Origin: DATDAH01 sp963823495
GTDB taxonomy: Bacteria > Actinomycetota > Acidimicrobiia > Acidimicrobiales > DATDAH01
DNA: 64,000 nucleotides
NCBI GenBank assembly: GCA_963823495.1
Contig: CAWGLV010000001.1
Span: 1-64,000, forward strand
Direction of reading: 5' to 3'
Below are positions 7,811-17,492 of the stretch, piece after piece. How positions within the stretch are numbered: the first letter of the stretch is position 1; every line of letters starts with the position of its first letter. Position numbers and translations under genes: made by a program. The notes under the pieces were generated by a model. It did not search any database. It was not told the origin of the DNA and saw nothing but the letters and a program-made list of their open reading frames with translations.

Positions 7811-8457
7811 CGGCGCCGGCCCCAGTCCTGGCCGAGGGTCGACACCGAACGGGCCACCAGGGTGACCAGGAGGACCTGGCCGAGGACCGCCTCCAGCGTG
7901 ACCAGCGACCGGGCCAGGTCCGACACCGGCAGGATGTCGCCGAACCCGAGGGTGGTGAGGGTCACGAAGCTGAAGTAGTTGGACGCGGCGCCGAGCTCCT
8001 GGGAGAAGGCGTCGACGGAGATGACCGAGATGGTCCGGTACAAGGCACCAAAGGTCAGTCCCACCAGGAGATATGCGGACAACGTGCCGGCCACACTCGA
8101 CACGGTGACCTTGGGTGCCGCCAGGACCCGCCGCAGGACGAGGATCGGGGTCATCGCGAGGAGCACGGTGACCACGCCGCTCGCCCAGGCGGTGGTCGGG
8201 CCATCGGTGAGCACGGTCTCCGATGTCACTACCAGGGCAGCGACCGACACCGTCACCGTCCCGCCTATGACCAACTGGCGTCGCACCCCGCTCGCAGTCA
8301 GGGCCAACACCATGATCAGCGCCGCCTGCAGGGCCATCACCGCGCCCCCGTACCTCCGTTCCTGGATCAGCGGTGTCACCACGAAGCCGACCAGGACTGC
8401 GGCCAGCAGCAGCCCGAAGCGATCGGGCCCGATCAGGTGCGGTCGGTGGAACTTCAC
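7807..8457 (-). CDS. Two-pore-helix potassium-channel-like membrane protein
   Basis: A 216-residue membrane protein with about six hydrophobic segments. Near the C-terminus is an ion-channel pore signature, FVTLTTLGFGDILP. TLGFGD corresponds to the selectivity filter of the Ion_trans_2 family (T-x-G-Y/F-G-D). The final helix is QVLLVTLVARSVS. There is no cytoplasmic RCK/TrkA-N domain. A GTG start is used. It is the first gene of the coupled set channel, nnrD, CBS, alr. K+ selectivity is an inference from the filter only. Confidence 0.8.
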   Translation of the reverse strand: MKFHRPHLIGPDRFGLLLAAVLVGFVVTPLIQERRYGGAVMALQAALIMVLALTASGVRRQLVIGGTVTVSVAALVVTSETVLTDGPTTAWASGVVTVLLAMTPILVLRRVLAAPKVTVSSVAGTLSAYLLVGLTFGALYRTISVISVDAFSQELGAASNYFSFVTLTTLGFGDILPVSDLARSLVTLEAVLGQVLLVTLVARSVSTLGQDWGRRR

Positions 8458-8602
8458 GCCGTCAGTCTGGCGCGGCGTACCCGCGGGCCGGGCGAACCAT
8501 CGCCCGGCGCCCGGCCGGGAGGTTCCGACAACGCCGACCCGGGAGCAGAAGAGGGCAGTCGTTCAGCCACCGGTTGTGGTCCCTCGTCGGTGCCACGCCC
8601 GA

Positions 8603-9955
8603 TCAGCCGAGCGCAGGTCCGGCCGGGCCGGACGCCGGCGGGGCCAGACGGGCGGTGGCGACGTGGGCCACGACGACCGAGACGATGATCAGGGGCATCA
8701 ACTCCACGCTGTCGGCCTGGAGGAACACCGCGGTGAGCAGGACCGCGGTCATCGGCAGTCGGAGGATCGCCACCGCCATCGCGCCGATTCCCATGGCCAC
8801 CCCGGCGATCGGGGGCAGACCGGGGAGGTGGGAGAGGGCAAGGCCCCCGGCCGCGCCGATGAACATCGCCGGGAACGTGGGACCGCCGCGGAAGGCGGCC
8901 AGCGACAGGGTGTACGCGACGCCCTTGCCGACGACCAGGAGGACCAGGGCACCGACCGTCCAGGAGCTCGCGTCCTGGATCAGGGCCGGGAGCGCCGACT
9001 GACCCGAGAACAGCACCTGGTCGGCACCGTGATCGGTCAGCTCGGCGAACACGATCGCGGTGACGGCGACGGCGGCGCCCACGAGCGGCGTGACCAGGAC
9101 CCGGCGGGGAGCCACGACGGGCAGCAGGCGCCTCGAACCGCGGTGGATCGCGGTCCCGACGACCGCGCCGAGCACGCCGACCACGATGGCCCAGAGGAAC
9201 TGGTAACCGTCGATGCCGTCGAAGGCGGGGAGGTCGGGGACGGCGAGGGAGAAGGTGCCCCATCCGGTCAGGTTGTCGAGTCCCAGGAAGACCAGGGCCC
9301 CGATGCCCGCCGCCAGCAGGCCAGGGAGGAGGACCACGCCGATCATGGGCCCCGCGATCCCGGCCACCTCCATCAGGAGGAAGGCCCCCAGGATCGGGGA
9401 GCCGAGCAGGGTGCTGATGGCGGCGAAGCTGCCCGCGGCGCCGATGACGACGGTGGCCTGCTCCGGGGCGTCCTTCCTCACCCGGTGCACCATCAGCGCC
9501 GCCAGCCCACCGCCGATGGCGATGAGCGGGGCCTCCGGGCCGACCACCCCACCCAAGGCGAGAGAGAAGAGCGCGGCCAGCGCGATGCCGGGCAACGCCT
9601 CCGCCGGCGCCACGCCGGTCACCGACAGGCCCCCGGAGGGCTCGTGACCGCCGCCACCCGGGAGGTACCGGATGGTGAGCCCGACCAGGAGCCCGCCCAG
9701 GACCAGGACGGGGAGGGGCCACCAGACCGGCGGGGTGCTGAAGCCCAGGGCGTCGGGCACGGTGCTGAAGGCCCACTCCTCGCCCACGTCGACGAGCTTG
9801 AGGAACCCGAAGGCGATCGCCGCGATGGGGACGCCGATCACGGCCCCGAAGACGAGCAGGCCGAGGTACTGGCGCGAGCGGAGGAGCTCGATGGGGTCCG
9901 GCGACGGAACCGGGGTGGGCGGCTCCGGGGGCGTTCCTGTCGGGGGCTCACTCAT
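8603..9955 (-). CDS. ClC-family chloride channel or antiporter
   Basis: A ClC-type protein of 450 residues with about ten membrane segments, probably a Cl-/H+ exchanger or anion channel. Family blocks present include LGGVVGPEAPLIAIGGGLA (first anion-site loop) and AFRGGPTFPAMFIGAAGG (the GxxxP block). The usual GREGP sequence with its gating glutamate is replaced by GVVGPEAP, putting Val at the gating position. This variant occurs in a subset of actinobacterial ClC homologues as I recall. The start ATG overlaps the stop of the upstream MFS gene (ATGA), so the two are probably co-translated. No C-terminal CBS domain is present. Confidence 0.9.
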   Translation of the reverse strand: MSEPPTGTPPEPPTPVPSPDPIELLRSRQYLGLLVFGAVIGVPIAAIAFGFLKLVDVGEEWAFSTVPDALGFSTPPVWWPLPVLVLGGLLVGLTIRYLPGGGGHEPSGGLSVTGVAPAEALPGIALAALFSLALGGVVGPEAPLIAIGGGLAALMVHRVRKDAPEQATVVIGAAGSFAAISTLLGSPILGAFLLMEVAGIAGPMIGVVLLPGLLAAGIGALVFLGLDNLTGWGTFSLAVPDLPAFDGIDGYQFLWAIVVGVLGAVVGTAIHRGSRRLLPVVAPRRVLVTPLVGAAVAVTAIVFAELTDHGADQVLFSGQSALPALIQDASSWTVGALVLLVVGKGVAYTLSLAAFRGGPTFPAMFIGAAGGLALSHLPGLPPIAGVAMGIGAMAVAILRLPMTAVLLTAVFLQADSVELMPLIIVSVVVAHVATARLAPPASGPAGPALG

Positions 9956-11568
9956 GTCAGGACGGACTCGTGATCCTCGTCGGGTGCCGCTTGGTCCGAG
10001 GACAACGTACTCGGCAGCGCCCCGGTGGAGGCCAGGGACAGCAGGGCCAGGAAGGCGGCGGCGAGCAGGCCGGACTTCAGCGCCGTCAGCGAAGCGTCCT
10101 CGTAGTCCTCCACGATCGCTTGGCCGGTCGCCCCGTCCAGGCCCGCCTCCTGGGCCGCTGCGGCGATCTGGTCGGACGGCACGAAGTCGATGCCGTTGCC
10201 GGCAGCGACCGAGACCTGGGCCTGCACGTCCTCGCTGATGCGCGCATCGCCCTCGACCTTCGACACGAACGCGCCGGTCAGCCCCGCCAGGACGATCGCG
10301 CCGATGAGGGCCACACCGAGCGACGAGCCGAGCTGCTGGCCCGTGAACTGCAGGCCGCCCGCTTCGCTCCGCCCCGAGGCGTCGACCGAGGACTGCACGA
10401 CGTTGCCGAGCTGGGAGGCGATCAGGCCCATGCCGACCCCGAGTAGGGCCATTGCCAGCTTGAACGAACTCTCGTCCAAGGTGGGCTGGATCGTGGCCAG
10501 CAGCGCCAGCGTCGCCGCCAAGGTCGTCCACAGGCCGGCCCGGACGATCGACCGGATCGGGAACCGGCCCGACAGGCGCGAGCCGACCGCGGAGGTGATG
10601 AACATGGTGATGGAGACGGGGAGCATCCGGATGCCCGTCTCGAGGGCGTCGTAGCCGAGGACGATCTGCAGGTAGAGGGGGATCGTGAAGAAGATGCCCA
10701 TCAGGATGAGGTTCTGGGACAGCAGGCCCAGCAGCCCTGACCGCAGCACCGGGATCTTCAGCAGGCTCAGGTGGACCAGGGGATCCTGACCGGTCGCCTC
10801 GCGATGGTGCTGCCAACGGACGAAGGCCCAGAGCAGCAGGCCGCCGCCGGCGATCACGAAGAGCGTCAGCGAGAACCCGAACGGTTCGATCGGCGAGTCC
10901 TTGGGCTGGACCCATCCCCACGTGCTCGACTGCAGGATGGCGAGCACGACCGTGCCCAGGCCGGTGGCCGCCAGCACCGAGCCCACCCCGTCGAGGTGGG
11001 GCTTGGGCCCGGGTCGGGGCGAGTCGACGACGAAGTGGGTGGTGGCCAGGATGAACAGGACGAGGACCACCTCACCGACGAACACCACCCGCCAGCTGAG
11101 CTCGGTCGTGGCCCAACCCCCGACGATCGGCCCGACCGCGATCCCGGCACCGGCCATGCCTCCGAGCACCGCGTAGGCGACCTTGCGTTCGGACCCCTCG
11201 AAGTTCCCGGCGACGAGAGCGACCATCGCGGGCATGACCAGGGCGGCGCCCACGCCCTCGAGGATCGACCAGCCCAGGGCCAGCACGGCGACCGTCGGTG
11301 CCACCGCGGTCAGCGCCGAGCCGCAGGCGTAGATGATCAGGCCGATCACGAAGGTGCGCCGCCGACCCAGGATGTCGCCGATCTTGCCCCCCGTGAGCAT
11401 CAGCATGGCCATCGTCAGGCAGTAGAGGGTGATCACCGCCTGGATCGTGGTGACGGTGGTGTCGAAGTCGTCGACCAGTTGGCTGATCGACACGTTCATC
11501 ACCGACTGGTCCAGGACCATGACGAACTGTGCGGTCGACAGGGCGACCAGGGGCATCCAGCGCTTCAT
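9952..11568 (-). CDS. DHA2-family MFS efflux transporter
   Basis: A drug:H+ antiporter-2 type major facilitator with 14 predicted membrane segments and 538 residues. The start MKRWMPLVALSTAQFVMVLD is typical, with the motif-C-like stretch GPIVGGWATTELSWRVVF and motif A GGKIGDILGRRR after TM2. An acidic extracytoplasmic loop (about 440-500) precedes the last helix, as in EmrB/QacA relatives. The ATG at 11566-11568 fits the family better than an upstream in-frame start. Substrate cannot be told from sequence. It is coupled to the ClC gene by a 4-bp overlap. A second member of the same family lies at 20356-21954. Confidence 0.92.
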   Translation of the reverse strand: MKRWMPLVALSTAQFVMVLDQSVMNVSISQLVDDFDTTVTTIQAVITLYCLTMAMLMLTGGKIGDILGRRRTFVIGLIIYACGSALTAVAPTVAVLALGWSILEGVGAALVMPAMVALVAGNFEGSERKVAYAVLGGMAGAGIAVGPIVGGWATTELSWRVVFVGEVVLVLFILATTHFVVDSPRPGPKPHLDGVGSVLAATGLGTVVLAILQSSTWGWVQPKDSPIEPFGFSLTLFVIAGGGLLLWAFVRWQHHREATGQDPLVHLSLLKIPVLRSGLLGLLSQNLILMGIFFTIPLYLQIVLGYDALETGIRMLPVSITMFITSAVGSRLSGRFPIRSIVRAGLWTTLAATLALLATIQPTLDESSFKLAMALLGVGMGLIASQLGNVVQSSVDASGRSEAGGLQFTGQQLGSSLGVALIGAIVLAGLTGAFVSKVEGDARISEDVQAQVSVAAGNGIDFVPSDQIAAAAQEAGLDGATGQAIVEDYEDASLTALKSGLLAAAFLALLSLASTGALPSTLSSDQAAPDEDHESVLT

Positions 11569-11723
11569 CGGGTGTCTCTGCTCACCCGGGAACCTTAGGA
11601 GCCGCGCGGATAGGTGCACGCGTTCCGGCCGCAAGAAGGTGCTTGCCGCTCTTGTCGCCTGCGGCGACGGGCCGCTGGGCCACGGCCGAGCGGGCCATCG
11701 GGGTCGTCACCCGTCCACTCGGG

Positions 11724-12098
11724 TCAGAGGGCGATGACGATGGCGTGGGCGGCGGTGGCGGTGTGGGTGAGGCTGATCCGCCAGGCCGAGATGCCCCGTT
11801 CTGTGGCCAACGCCGCGGCCGTGCCGTGCAGGCGGAGATCCGGGGCGCCGGAGTCCTCGTCCCGGACCACCTCGATGTCGGCCAGCTCGCAGGCGCCGAG
11901 ACCGACCCCCAGCGCCTTCATGACCGCCTCCTTGGCGGCGAAGCGGGCGGCGTACCGCTCGATGGGATCCCGTCGCCGTTCGGCGTAGGCCTGCTCGCCC
12001 TCGGTGAAGTAGCGGGTGAGGATGCCCGGGGTGCGCTCGGCCGCCAGTCGGAAGCGTTCGAGGTCGACCAGGTCGGTGCCGACCCCGACGACGCTCAC
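11724..12098 (-). CDS. acpS: Holo-[acyl-carrier-protein] synthase
   Basis: Transfers 4'-phosphopantetheine from CoA to acyl carrier protein. The metal and CoA motifs are both present: VGVGTDLVDLERF near the N-terminus and ARFAAKEAVMKALG in the middle, with SLTHTATAAHAIV at the end. The GTG start at 12096-12098 gives 124 residues, the normal size for AcpS. It is 52 bp downstream of the GlmS-like gene, matching the usual actinobacterial glmM-glmS-acpS order. Confidence 0.95.
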   Translation of the reverse strand: MSVVGVGTDLVDLERFRLAAERTPGILTRYFTEGEQAYAERRRDPIERYAARFAAKEAVMKALGVGLGACELADIEVVRDEDSGAPDLRLHGTAAALATERGISAWRISLTHTATAAHAIVIAL

Positions 12099-12150
12099 GT
12101 CGGCCCGGCGGGGGCGGTCGTCGGTCTGACCGTGGCGGTGCCGCCCACCG

Positions 12151-15100
12151 TCAGGGCTCGCTGCGGAACCGGTCGGCCAACGAGGTGATCGACGCCACCA
12201 GCAGGTCGGCCACGGGGATATCGGCCAGGAGGTCCTCGCGGAAGGTCGGCTCGGTTTCGGTGACCGCGTCCCGCAGCTGGGCGAACCGGTCCCGGTAGCT
12301 CTGCAGGACCCCCCGGGCCGTCGCGGCCGCGAGGTGGTCACGGAACCGGACGTGCAGGAGGGTCAGGCCCGTGGTCTGGCCGTCCTTGGTCTCGGGCACC
12401 AGGACGAGGGGACGGCCGTCGCGCCGCCCGGTCGCCACCAGGACCTGCCGTTCGGTGGCCACCCGGTTCTTGGTGCCCCGCAACCGTCGGTCGTCGTCGG
12501 TCCGGGTCGGGATGCCGGCCGCGACCCCGCCACGGTCGACGGCCACGATCGTGGCCTCGCCGGTCTCCGGCCGCCCCTCGATCCGGTAGCGCGTCCATCC
12601 GGTGACCTCCGCCATGGCGGGGTCGAGGTCGGCCAGGGTGCGCAGGGACTGGTAGGTGAGGCCGTCGCGGGGCGCGCCGGCCGCCATCACGGCGCGTACG
12701 AGCGGCACCTGCAGGAGGGTCTCGTCGGTGCGGGAGATGCCCACCGTCACGGTCTTGGCCTGGTGCTTGATGGCATCGATGGGTCGGGTCAGCTCCTCGA
12801 TGGCCCGGGTGAGCGCCGCGGTCAGGTCCTCGACGATCACGCCCGGCGAGCCGACCTTGCCCGACTCGCCCTGGTAGGCGTCCAGCGGGGTGGTCCCCAG
12901 CGCATACCGGAAGAGACCGGCCATCCGGGTCGCGGTGCTGGCCTCGAGGTGGCCGTCGTAGGCGCCGCTGCGCAGGGTGTCGGTGAAACGGGCCGCCAGC
13001 GGCTCGAACTGCGGACGGAGGTGGTCGAGCAGGGCCTGGGCATCGGCGCCGGCGACATGGCCGCCCACCGCGTCCTCGATGGCCGCCCGGGCCTCACGCA
13101 ACGGGCGAGCCCCCTCGTCGATGGCCAAGGCGGCCTCGTAGCCGAAGAGATGGCCGACCATCGCCGACAGCACGAAGGCCAACCGGGGATGGGTGGCGGG
13201 CACGGTCAGGGCGTGGAGCGCCGCGGTGTACCGGCCCTCGCCCTCGGTGGCGATCACCACCGGCGCCGCCTTGTGGGCGCGGTAGATGGCCACCTCCTTG
13301 GCCACGTCGTCCGCGTTCGATCCGGTCAGGCCGGCCGCACAGACCAGGATCAGCGGCTCCGAGGACAGGTCGATGTGCTTCTTGTCCTCGGTCACGTCAC
13401 AGGCGATCGACTTGTAGCAGAGCTCGGAGAGCTTGATCCGCACTTCGGCCGCGGCGATGCGGTTGGGCCCGTTGCCCACCACCGCCCAGTACCGGCGCCC
13501 CGGGGCCAGCTCGCGAGCGGTGAGCCCGATGCGCTCACGGTCCTGGAGGACCCGGGTCAGGGCATCGGGCAGCCCCCGCAGGGCCGCCAGCATCGCCGTC
13601 CGCTCGCCCGAGTCAGCGGCCCCGAGTTCATCGGCCAGCGCGGCGGCCAGCAGCACGCCCGCGGCGACCTGGGCGTAGAAGGCCTTCGTGGAGGCGACGC
13701 TCATCTCCACGTCCCGCCCGTCGGAGGTGTACAGGACGCCGTCGGACTTGTCGGTCAGGTCGCTGCCCCGCCGGTTGACGATGGCCACCACCGCCCCGCC
13801 CCGCGACCGGACCAGGTCGACGGTCCGGTTGGTGTCGGTCGTGGTCCCGGACTGGGAGATGGCCACGACCAGGGTGTCGGACATGTCATCGGCCAGCTCG
13901 AAGCCCGAGAGCTCGGTGGCCACGACCGCCTCCACCCGCACCGGGCAGTCGGGCGTGAGCGCCTCGAGGATGGCGGCCAGGCTCTGCCCGGCCACCGCCG
14001 CCGTGCCCTGACCGGTGACCAGGACCCGGTGGATGCGGCCGTCCCGGAGTCGGCGGCGGAGGTCCTCGGGAAGGGTCTCGGGGCCGAGGTCGACCGTGGA
14101 CCGGCCGTCGCGCTCGGTGAGGCGCCCCCGCAGGGTCTTGCGAAAGGACGCCGGGGCCTCGGTCATCTCCTTGAGCAGGAAGTGCGGGAAGCTCCCCCGG
14201 TCGATGTCCCGGGTCGTGATCTCCGCGGTCTCGAGGTCCCGATCGGTCACCGGCAGTTCCGTGCCGTCGTAAGCCACACGGCGGATGCCGTCCACGGTGC
14301 CGGCCTGGGCCCCGTCGAGCACCACCACCTGACCCCGGCTGGCGGTGGGGTTCTCGGGGTTGGCCGGGGTCTCGCCGTCCATCCGGAGGTAGGAGGTCGT
14401 CTCCTCGACCACTCCGTAGGGCTCGCTGGCGACGATGTAGGCGTCCTCGAGGAGGCCCACGTAGAGCGCCTGGCCGCTGCCCCGCAGGGCGAGGTGCAGC
14501 CGCTCAGGCGCCACCCCGTTGCTGGCGGCGATGGCCACCGAGCCCTCCAGGGTGGCGACGGTGCGCCGGAAGGCCTCGTCGAGCTCATCGCCGTCGGCCA
14601 GCCGGCGGGCCGTCAGCGCCGGGATCACCTTGGCGTCGGTCGTGATCTCGGCGGCCACGGTCAGGGCCTCCTCGGCCCGCAGGTCGGCGTGGTTGTCGAC
14701 GTCGCCGTTGAGAGCGGCGGCCACGTAGGGCCGGACCCGTCCGTCGGACTCCTCGGCGCAGACGGGGTGGGCGTTGGGCTCGGAGATGATGCCGACGCTG
14801 GCCCACCGGGTGTGACCGAGGACCACGGCCTCGGCCGTCGGGGCGACCAAGGCCATCCGCAGCAGGGCGTCCTCGGTGATGGCCGCCCGCAGCACGGCGG
14901 TGTTGTCCCCCAACTCGCCGATCTCCGCCGCCGCCTTGTAGACGAAGGCGAGGTGACCCTCGGCCACCCGCACCGCACCCGAGACGAACCGCAGGTCGTC
15001 CTGGCGGCCCTCGAGCAGGGCGCGCACCGACGGCGCGTCCAGATCCAGCCCGTGGTGGCGCACCAAGACGTGGATCCCGGCGCTGTCGCGCCCCCGGACC

Positions 15101-15609
15101 TCGAGGCGGTCGATCGCCGAGAGCACCTGCTGCAGGGAGAGGTAGGCCTCGATGGCCGCGACCCCGGGCTCGGGCCCGGCGAGGGCGGCCACGTGGGCCG
15201 CGGTGGGAAGCCGATCCCGGCGCAGGGCCCAGGCGGCGTCCCGCAGCGCGACCAGGGCGGCGTTGACCCGCTCGAGATCAGCGGTCGAACCCAGGGATTC
15301 GGCCCGGTCGAGAGCGGCCTCCACGGCATCGGCCCGGTCCTCGATGCCGGCGGCCAGACCGTCCAACGTGGGCGCCAGGGCGGGGTCGGCCAGGAGGGAG
15401 TGCACACCGGGTGATCCCCGCAGGAGGGCATCCGCGGCCGCCAGGGGCGTCGCGGTGGCCACGAGGAGCTCAGCCAGGGCCGGGCCTGGGGGGAGGGTGG
15501 CGAACCCCGCCGATGCCGCCGACGCCTCCTCCAGGAGCACCCGGAGTTCGGCGCTCGACGCCGGAACACGCTCGGACGGACGACGGACGACGGCGATGAT
15601 CCCGCACAT
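12151..15609 (-). CDS. glmS: Giant GlmS-like glutamine amidotransferase/SIS isomerase
   Basis: Probable glutamine-fructose-6-phosphate aminotransferase making glucosamine-6-P. It starts MCGIIAVV with the N-terminal nucleophile Cys2. Glutaminase motifs are RGRDSAG (172-178), GHTRWAS (265-271) and NGDVDNH (301-307). The inter-domain motif FPHFLLKEMTEAP and SIS domain 1 with VVAISQSGTTTDTN (581-594) follow; SIS domain 2 is near 720-900. The protein is about 1152 residues against about 610 for ordinary GlmS. Roughly 150 helical, Ala-rich residues separate the Cys strand from RGRDSAG. About 190 residues follow the normal tail (KHQAKTVTV). It lies between glmM and acpS, where actinobacteria carry glmS, so it is likely the only copy, but a different sugar substrate cannot be excluded. 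Confidence 0.82.
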   Translation of the reverse strand: MCGIIAVVRRPSERVPASSAELRVLLEEASAASAGFATLPPGPALAELLVATATPLAAADALLRGSPGVHSLLADPALAPTLDGLAAGIEDRADAVEAALDRAESLGSTADLERVNAALVALRDAAWALRRDRLPTAAHVAALAGPEPGVAAIEAYLSLQQVLSAIDRLEVRGRDSAGIHVLVRHHGLDLDAPSVRALLEGRQDDLRFVSGAVRVAEGHLAFVYKAAAEIGELGDNTAVLRAAITEDALLRMALVAPTAEAVVLGHTRWASVGIISEPNAHPVCAEESDGRVRPYVAAALNGDVDNHADLRAEEALTVAAEITTDAKVIPALTARRLADGDELDEAFRRTVATLEGSVAIAASNGVAPERLHLALRGSGQALYVGLLEDAYIVASEPYGVVEETTSYLRMDGETPANPENPTASRGQVVVLDGAQAGTVDGIRRVAYDGTELPVTDRDLETAEITTRDIDRGSFPHFLLKEMTEAPASFRKTLRGRLTERDGRSTVDLGPETLPEDLRRRLRDGRIHRVLVTGQGTAAVAGQSLAAILEALTPDCPVRVEAVVATELSGFELADDMSDTLVVAISQSGTTTDTNRTVDLVRSRGGAVVAIVNRRGSDLTDKSDGVLYTSDGRDVEMSVASTKAFYAQVAAGVLLAAALADELGAADSGERTAMLAALRGLPDALTRVLQDRERIGLTARELAPGRRYWAVVGNGPNRIAAAEVRIKLSELCYKSIACDVTEDKKHIDLSSEPLILVCAAGLTGSNADDVAKEVAIYRAHKAAPVVIATEGEGRYTAALHALTVPATHPRLAFVLSAMVGHLFGYEAALAIDEGARPLREARAAIEDAVGGHVAGADAQALLDHLRPQFEPLAARFTDTLRSGAYDGHLEASTATRMAGLFRYALGTTPLDAYQGESGKVGSPGVIVEDLTAALTRAIEELTRPIDAIKHQAKTVTVGISRTDETLLQVPLVRAVMAAGAPRDGLTYQSLRTLADLDPAMAEVTGWTRYRIEGRPETGEATIVAVDRGGVAAGIPTRTDDDRRLRGTKNRVATERQVLVATGRRDGRPLVLVPETKDGQTTGLTLLHVRFRDHLAAATARGVLQSYRDRFAQLRDAVTETEPTFREDLLADIPVADLLVASITSLADRFRSEP

Positions 15610-15728
15610 GGACGGTGGTGACTCCTGGGTGGCGGTGCCCGCAGCCACTGCGGTTCAGTGGCGCCGCATCCAGTGTAGGGAGGGGGGTCTGCCGCCTGAC
15701 CGCTCCGGGGCCCGTCCGGAGGCGGTCG

Positions 15729-17054
15729 TCAGCCGCAGGCGGCCTCGACGGCGGTGGCCAGCCGTCGGGCCTCGGCCTCGGCGGTGGCCACCGCATCGGC
15801 CTCGACCATCACCCGGACGAGGGGCTCGGTCCCGCTGGGGCGGATCAACACCCGGCCCCGGGATCCCAGGCGAGCGGTCGCGGCCGCCACCTCGGCCGAG
15901 ACGAGATCGGCGACATCGGGATGACGCCGGGCCACCGCCACGTTCAGGAGGACCTGGGGCAACGAGGTCATCACCGAGGCCGCCTCCGCCAACGTCTGAC
16001 CGGCGGCCTGCACCGCAGCCAGGACCTGGACGCCGGTGAGCAGGCCGTCGCCGGTGGTGGCCATCTCCGGGAAGATCACGTGGCCCGACTGTTCGCCGCC
16101 CAGGGACCACCCGCCCCGGGCCAGGGCCTCCAGGACGTAGCGGTCGCCCACGGCCGTCTCCTCGACGTGGATGCCGTGCTCCTCCATCGCCAGCCGGAAG
16201 CCCAGGTTCGTCATCACGGTGACGACCACGGTGTCCTCGGCCAGGGCGCCACGACGGTGGCGGTCCAGGGCGCAGATGGCGATGAGATGGTCGCCGTCGA
16301 CCAGCCCACCGGTGTGGTCGACGGCCAGCACCCGATCGGCGTCGCCGTCGAAGGCGAGGCCGACGTCGGCGCCGGTGGCCACCACCCGGGCCTGGAGGTC
16401 CACGGGGTGGGTCGAGCCACAGGCCGCGTTGATGTTGGTGCCGTCGGGCGAGGCATGGAGGACCTCGACGGCCGCCCCGAGCCGCTCCAGGGCCGTCGGC
16501 GCCCAGGCCGAGGCGGCCCCGTTGGCGCAGTCGATGACGACCCGGAGGCCGCGGAGAGCGCCGGCGGGAACTGACGCGGTGACCGCGTCGACCCAGGCCT
16601 GGCCCACCGTCGGATCGACCGCACCACCATCGGCCGGGGGAGGCACGGGGCCAGGCGGCGCGTGGACGAGGCGATCCAGCTCCGCCTCGAGTCGCTCTTC
16701 CACCTCGTCGGAGAGCTTGTGGCCGCCCGGCGAGAAGAACTTGATGCCGTTGTCCTCGAACGCGTTGTGGGAGGCGGAGATCATGGCGCCGGTCACCGCG
16801 CGGGTGGCCGAGGCGTGGGCCACCGCCGGGGTCGGCACGACGCCGACGTTGTCGACACCGAGGCCCTCGGCGGCCAACCCGGCCGCCAGGTCGGCTTCCA
16901 GGCGGGGCCCCGATCGGCGGGTGTCCCGACCGATCACGACGGGGCCGGCGCCCAGGACCCGGGCCGCGGCGCGGCCCAGGGCGGTGACCAGTTCGGTGGT
17001 CAGCTCGGTGTCGGCGTGACCCCGGACACCATCGGTGCCGAACCGGAGCGTCAC
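15729..17054 (-). CDS. glmM: Phosphoglucosamine mutase
   Basis: Converts glucosamine-6-P to glucosamine-1-P in UDP-GlcNAc synthesis. Motifs in order are FGTDGVRG, the active-site serine loop GAMISASHNAFEDNGIKF, the metal loop FDGDADR, the sugar-binding GGEQSGH and the phosphate-binding RPSGTEPLVRVMVEA. The GTG start at 17052-17054 gives 441 residues, normal for GlmM. No clear Shine-Dalgarno sequence precedes it, but only 13 bp separate it from the rpsI stop, consistent with read-through from the rplM-rpsI operon. The neighbouring glmS-like gene carries out the preceding step. Confidence 0.96.
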   Translation of the reverse strand: MTLRFGTDGVRGHADTELTTELVTALGRAAARVLGAGPVVIGRDTRRSGPRLEADLAAGLAAEGLGVDNVGVVPTPAVAHASATRAVTGAMISASHNAFEDNGIKFFSPGGHKLSDEVEERLEAELDRLVHAPPGPVPPPADGGAVDPTVGQAWVDAVTASVPAGALRGLRVVIDCANGAASAWAPTALERLGAAVEVLHASPDGTNINAACGSTHPVDLQARVVATGADVGLAFDGDADRVLAVDHTGGLVDGDHLIAICALDRHRRGALAEDTVVVTVMTNLGFRLAMEEHGIHVEETAVGDRYVLEALARGGWSLGGEQSGHVIFPEMATTGDGLLTGVQVLAAVQAAGQTLAEAASVMTSLPQVLLNVAVARRHPDVADLVSAEVAAATARLGSRGRVLIRPSGTEPLVRVMVEADAVATAEAEARRLATAVEAACG

Positions 17055-17067
17055 GACGTGGTCGCGA

Positions 17068-17460
17068 CTACCGCTTGGAGTACTGCGGTGCCTTCCGGGC
17101 CTTCTTGAGCCCGTACTTCTTGGACTCCTTCTTGCGCGGGTCCCGGGTGAGCATGCCCTCCGCCTTGAGGCCGGCCCGCTCGTCGGGATGCAGTTCGATG
17201 AGGCCCCGGGCGATGCCCAGGCGCAGGGCACCGGACTGCCCGCTGAAGCCGCCGCCGTGGATGGTGGCGTCGATGTCGTAGCTCTCCTCGACGGTCACCG
17301 AGCGCAGGGGCTCGGTGGCGTGCATGACCTGGCTCTCGGACGGGAAGTAGTCCGACACCGGCTTCTTGTTCACGGTCACCACGCCGGTGCCGGGGTGCAC
17401 CCGGACCCGGGCGATGGAACGCTTGCGACGGCCGGTGGCCTGGACGATGGGCTTGGGCAT
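17068..17460 (-). CDS. rpsI: 30S ribosomal protein uS9
   Basis: S9 of the small subunit head. The conserved C-terminus ends in APQYSKR, whose basic tail reaches the P-site tRNA. The block GGGFSGQSGALRLGIARGL is characteristic. At 130 residues it is full length. It follows rplM by 32 bp, as in most bacteria. Confidence 0.99.
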   Translation of the reverse strand: MPKPIVQATGRRKRSIARVRVHPGTGVVTVNKKPVSDYFPSESQVMHATEPLRSVTVEESYDIDATIHGGGFSGQSGALRLGIARGLIELHPDERAGLKAEGMLTRDPRKKESKKYGLKKARKAPQYSKR

Positions 17461-17492
17461 CGGTGCGGGATCCTTCTTCGGTGCGGGTTCGT

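Noticed and set aside
12334..15414. A 1026-codon plus-strand frame opposite the GlmS-like gene
   Set aside because: It has Gly/His/Gln/Arg-rich composition and no family motif, and it mirrors the coding frame of the GlmS-like protein.
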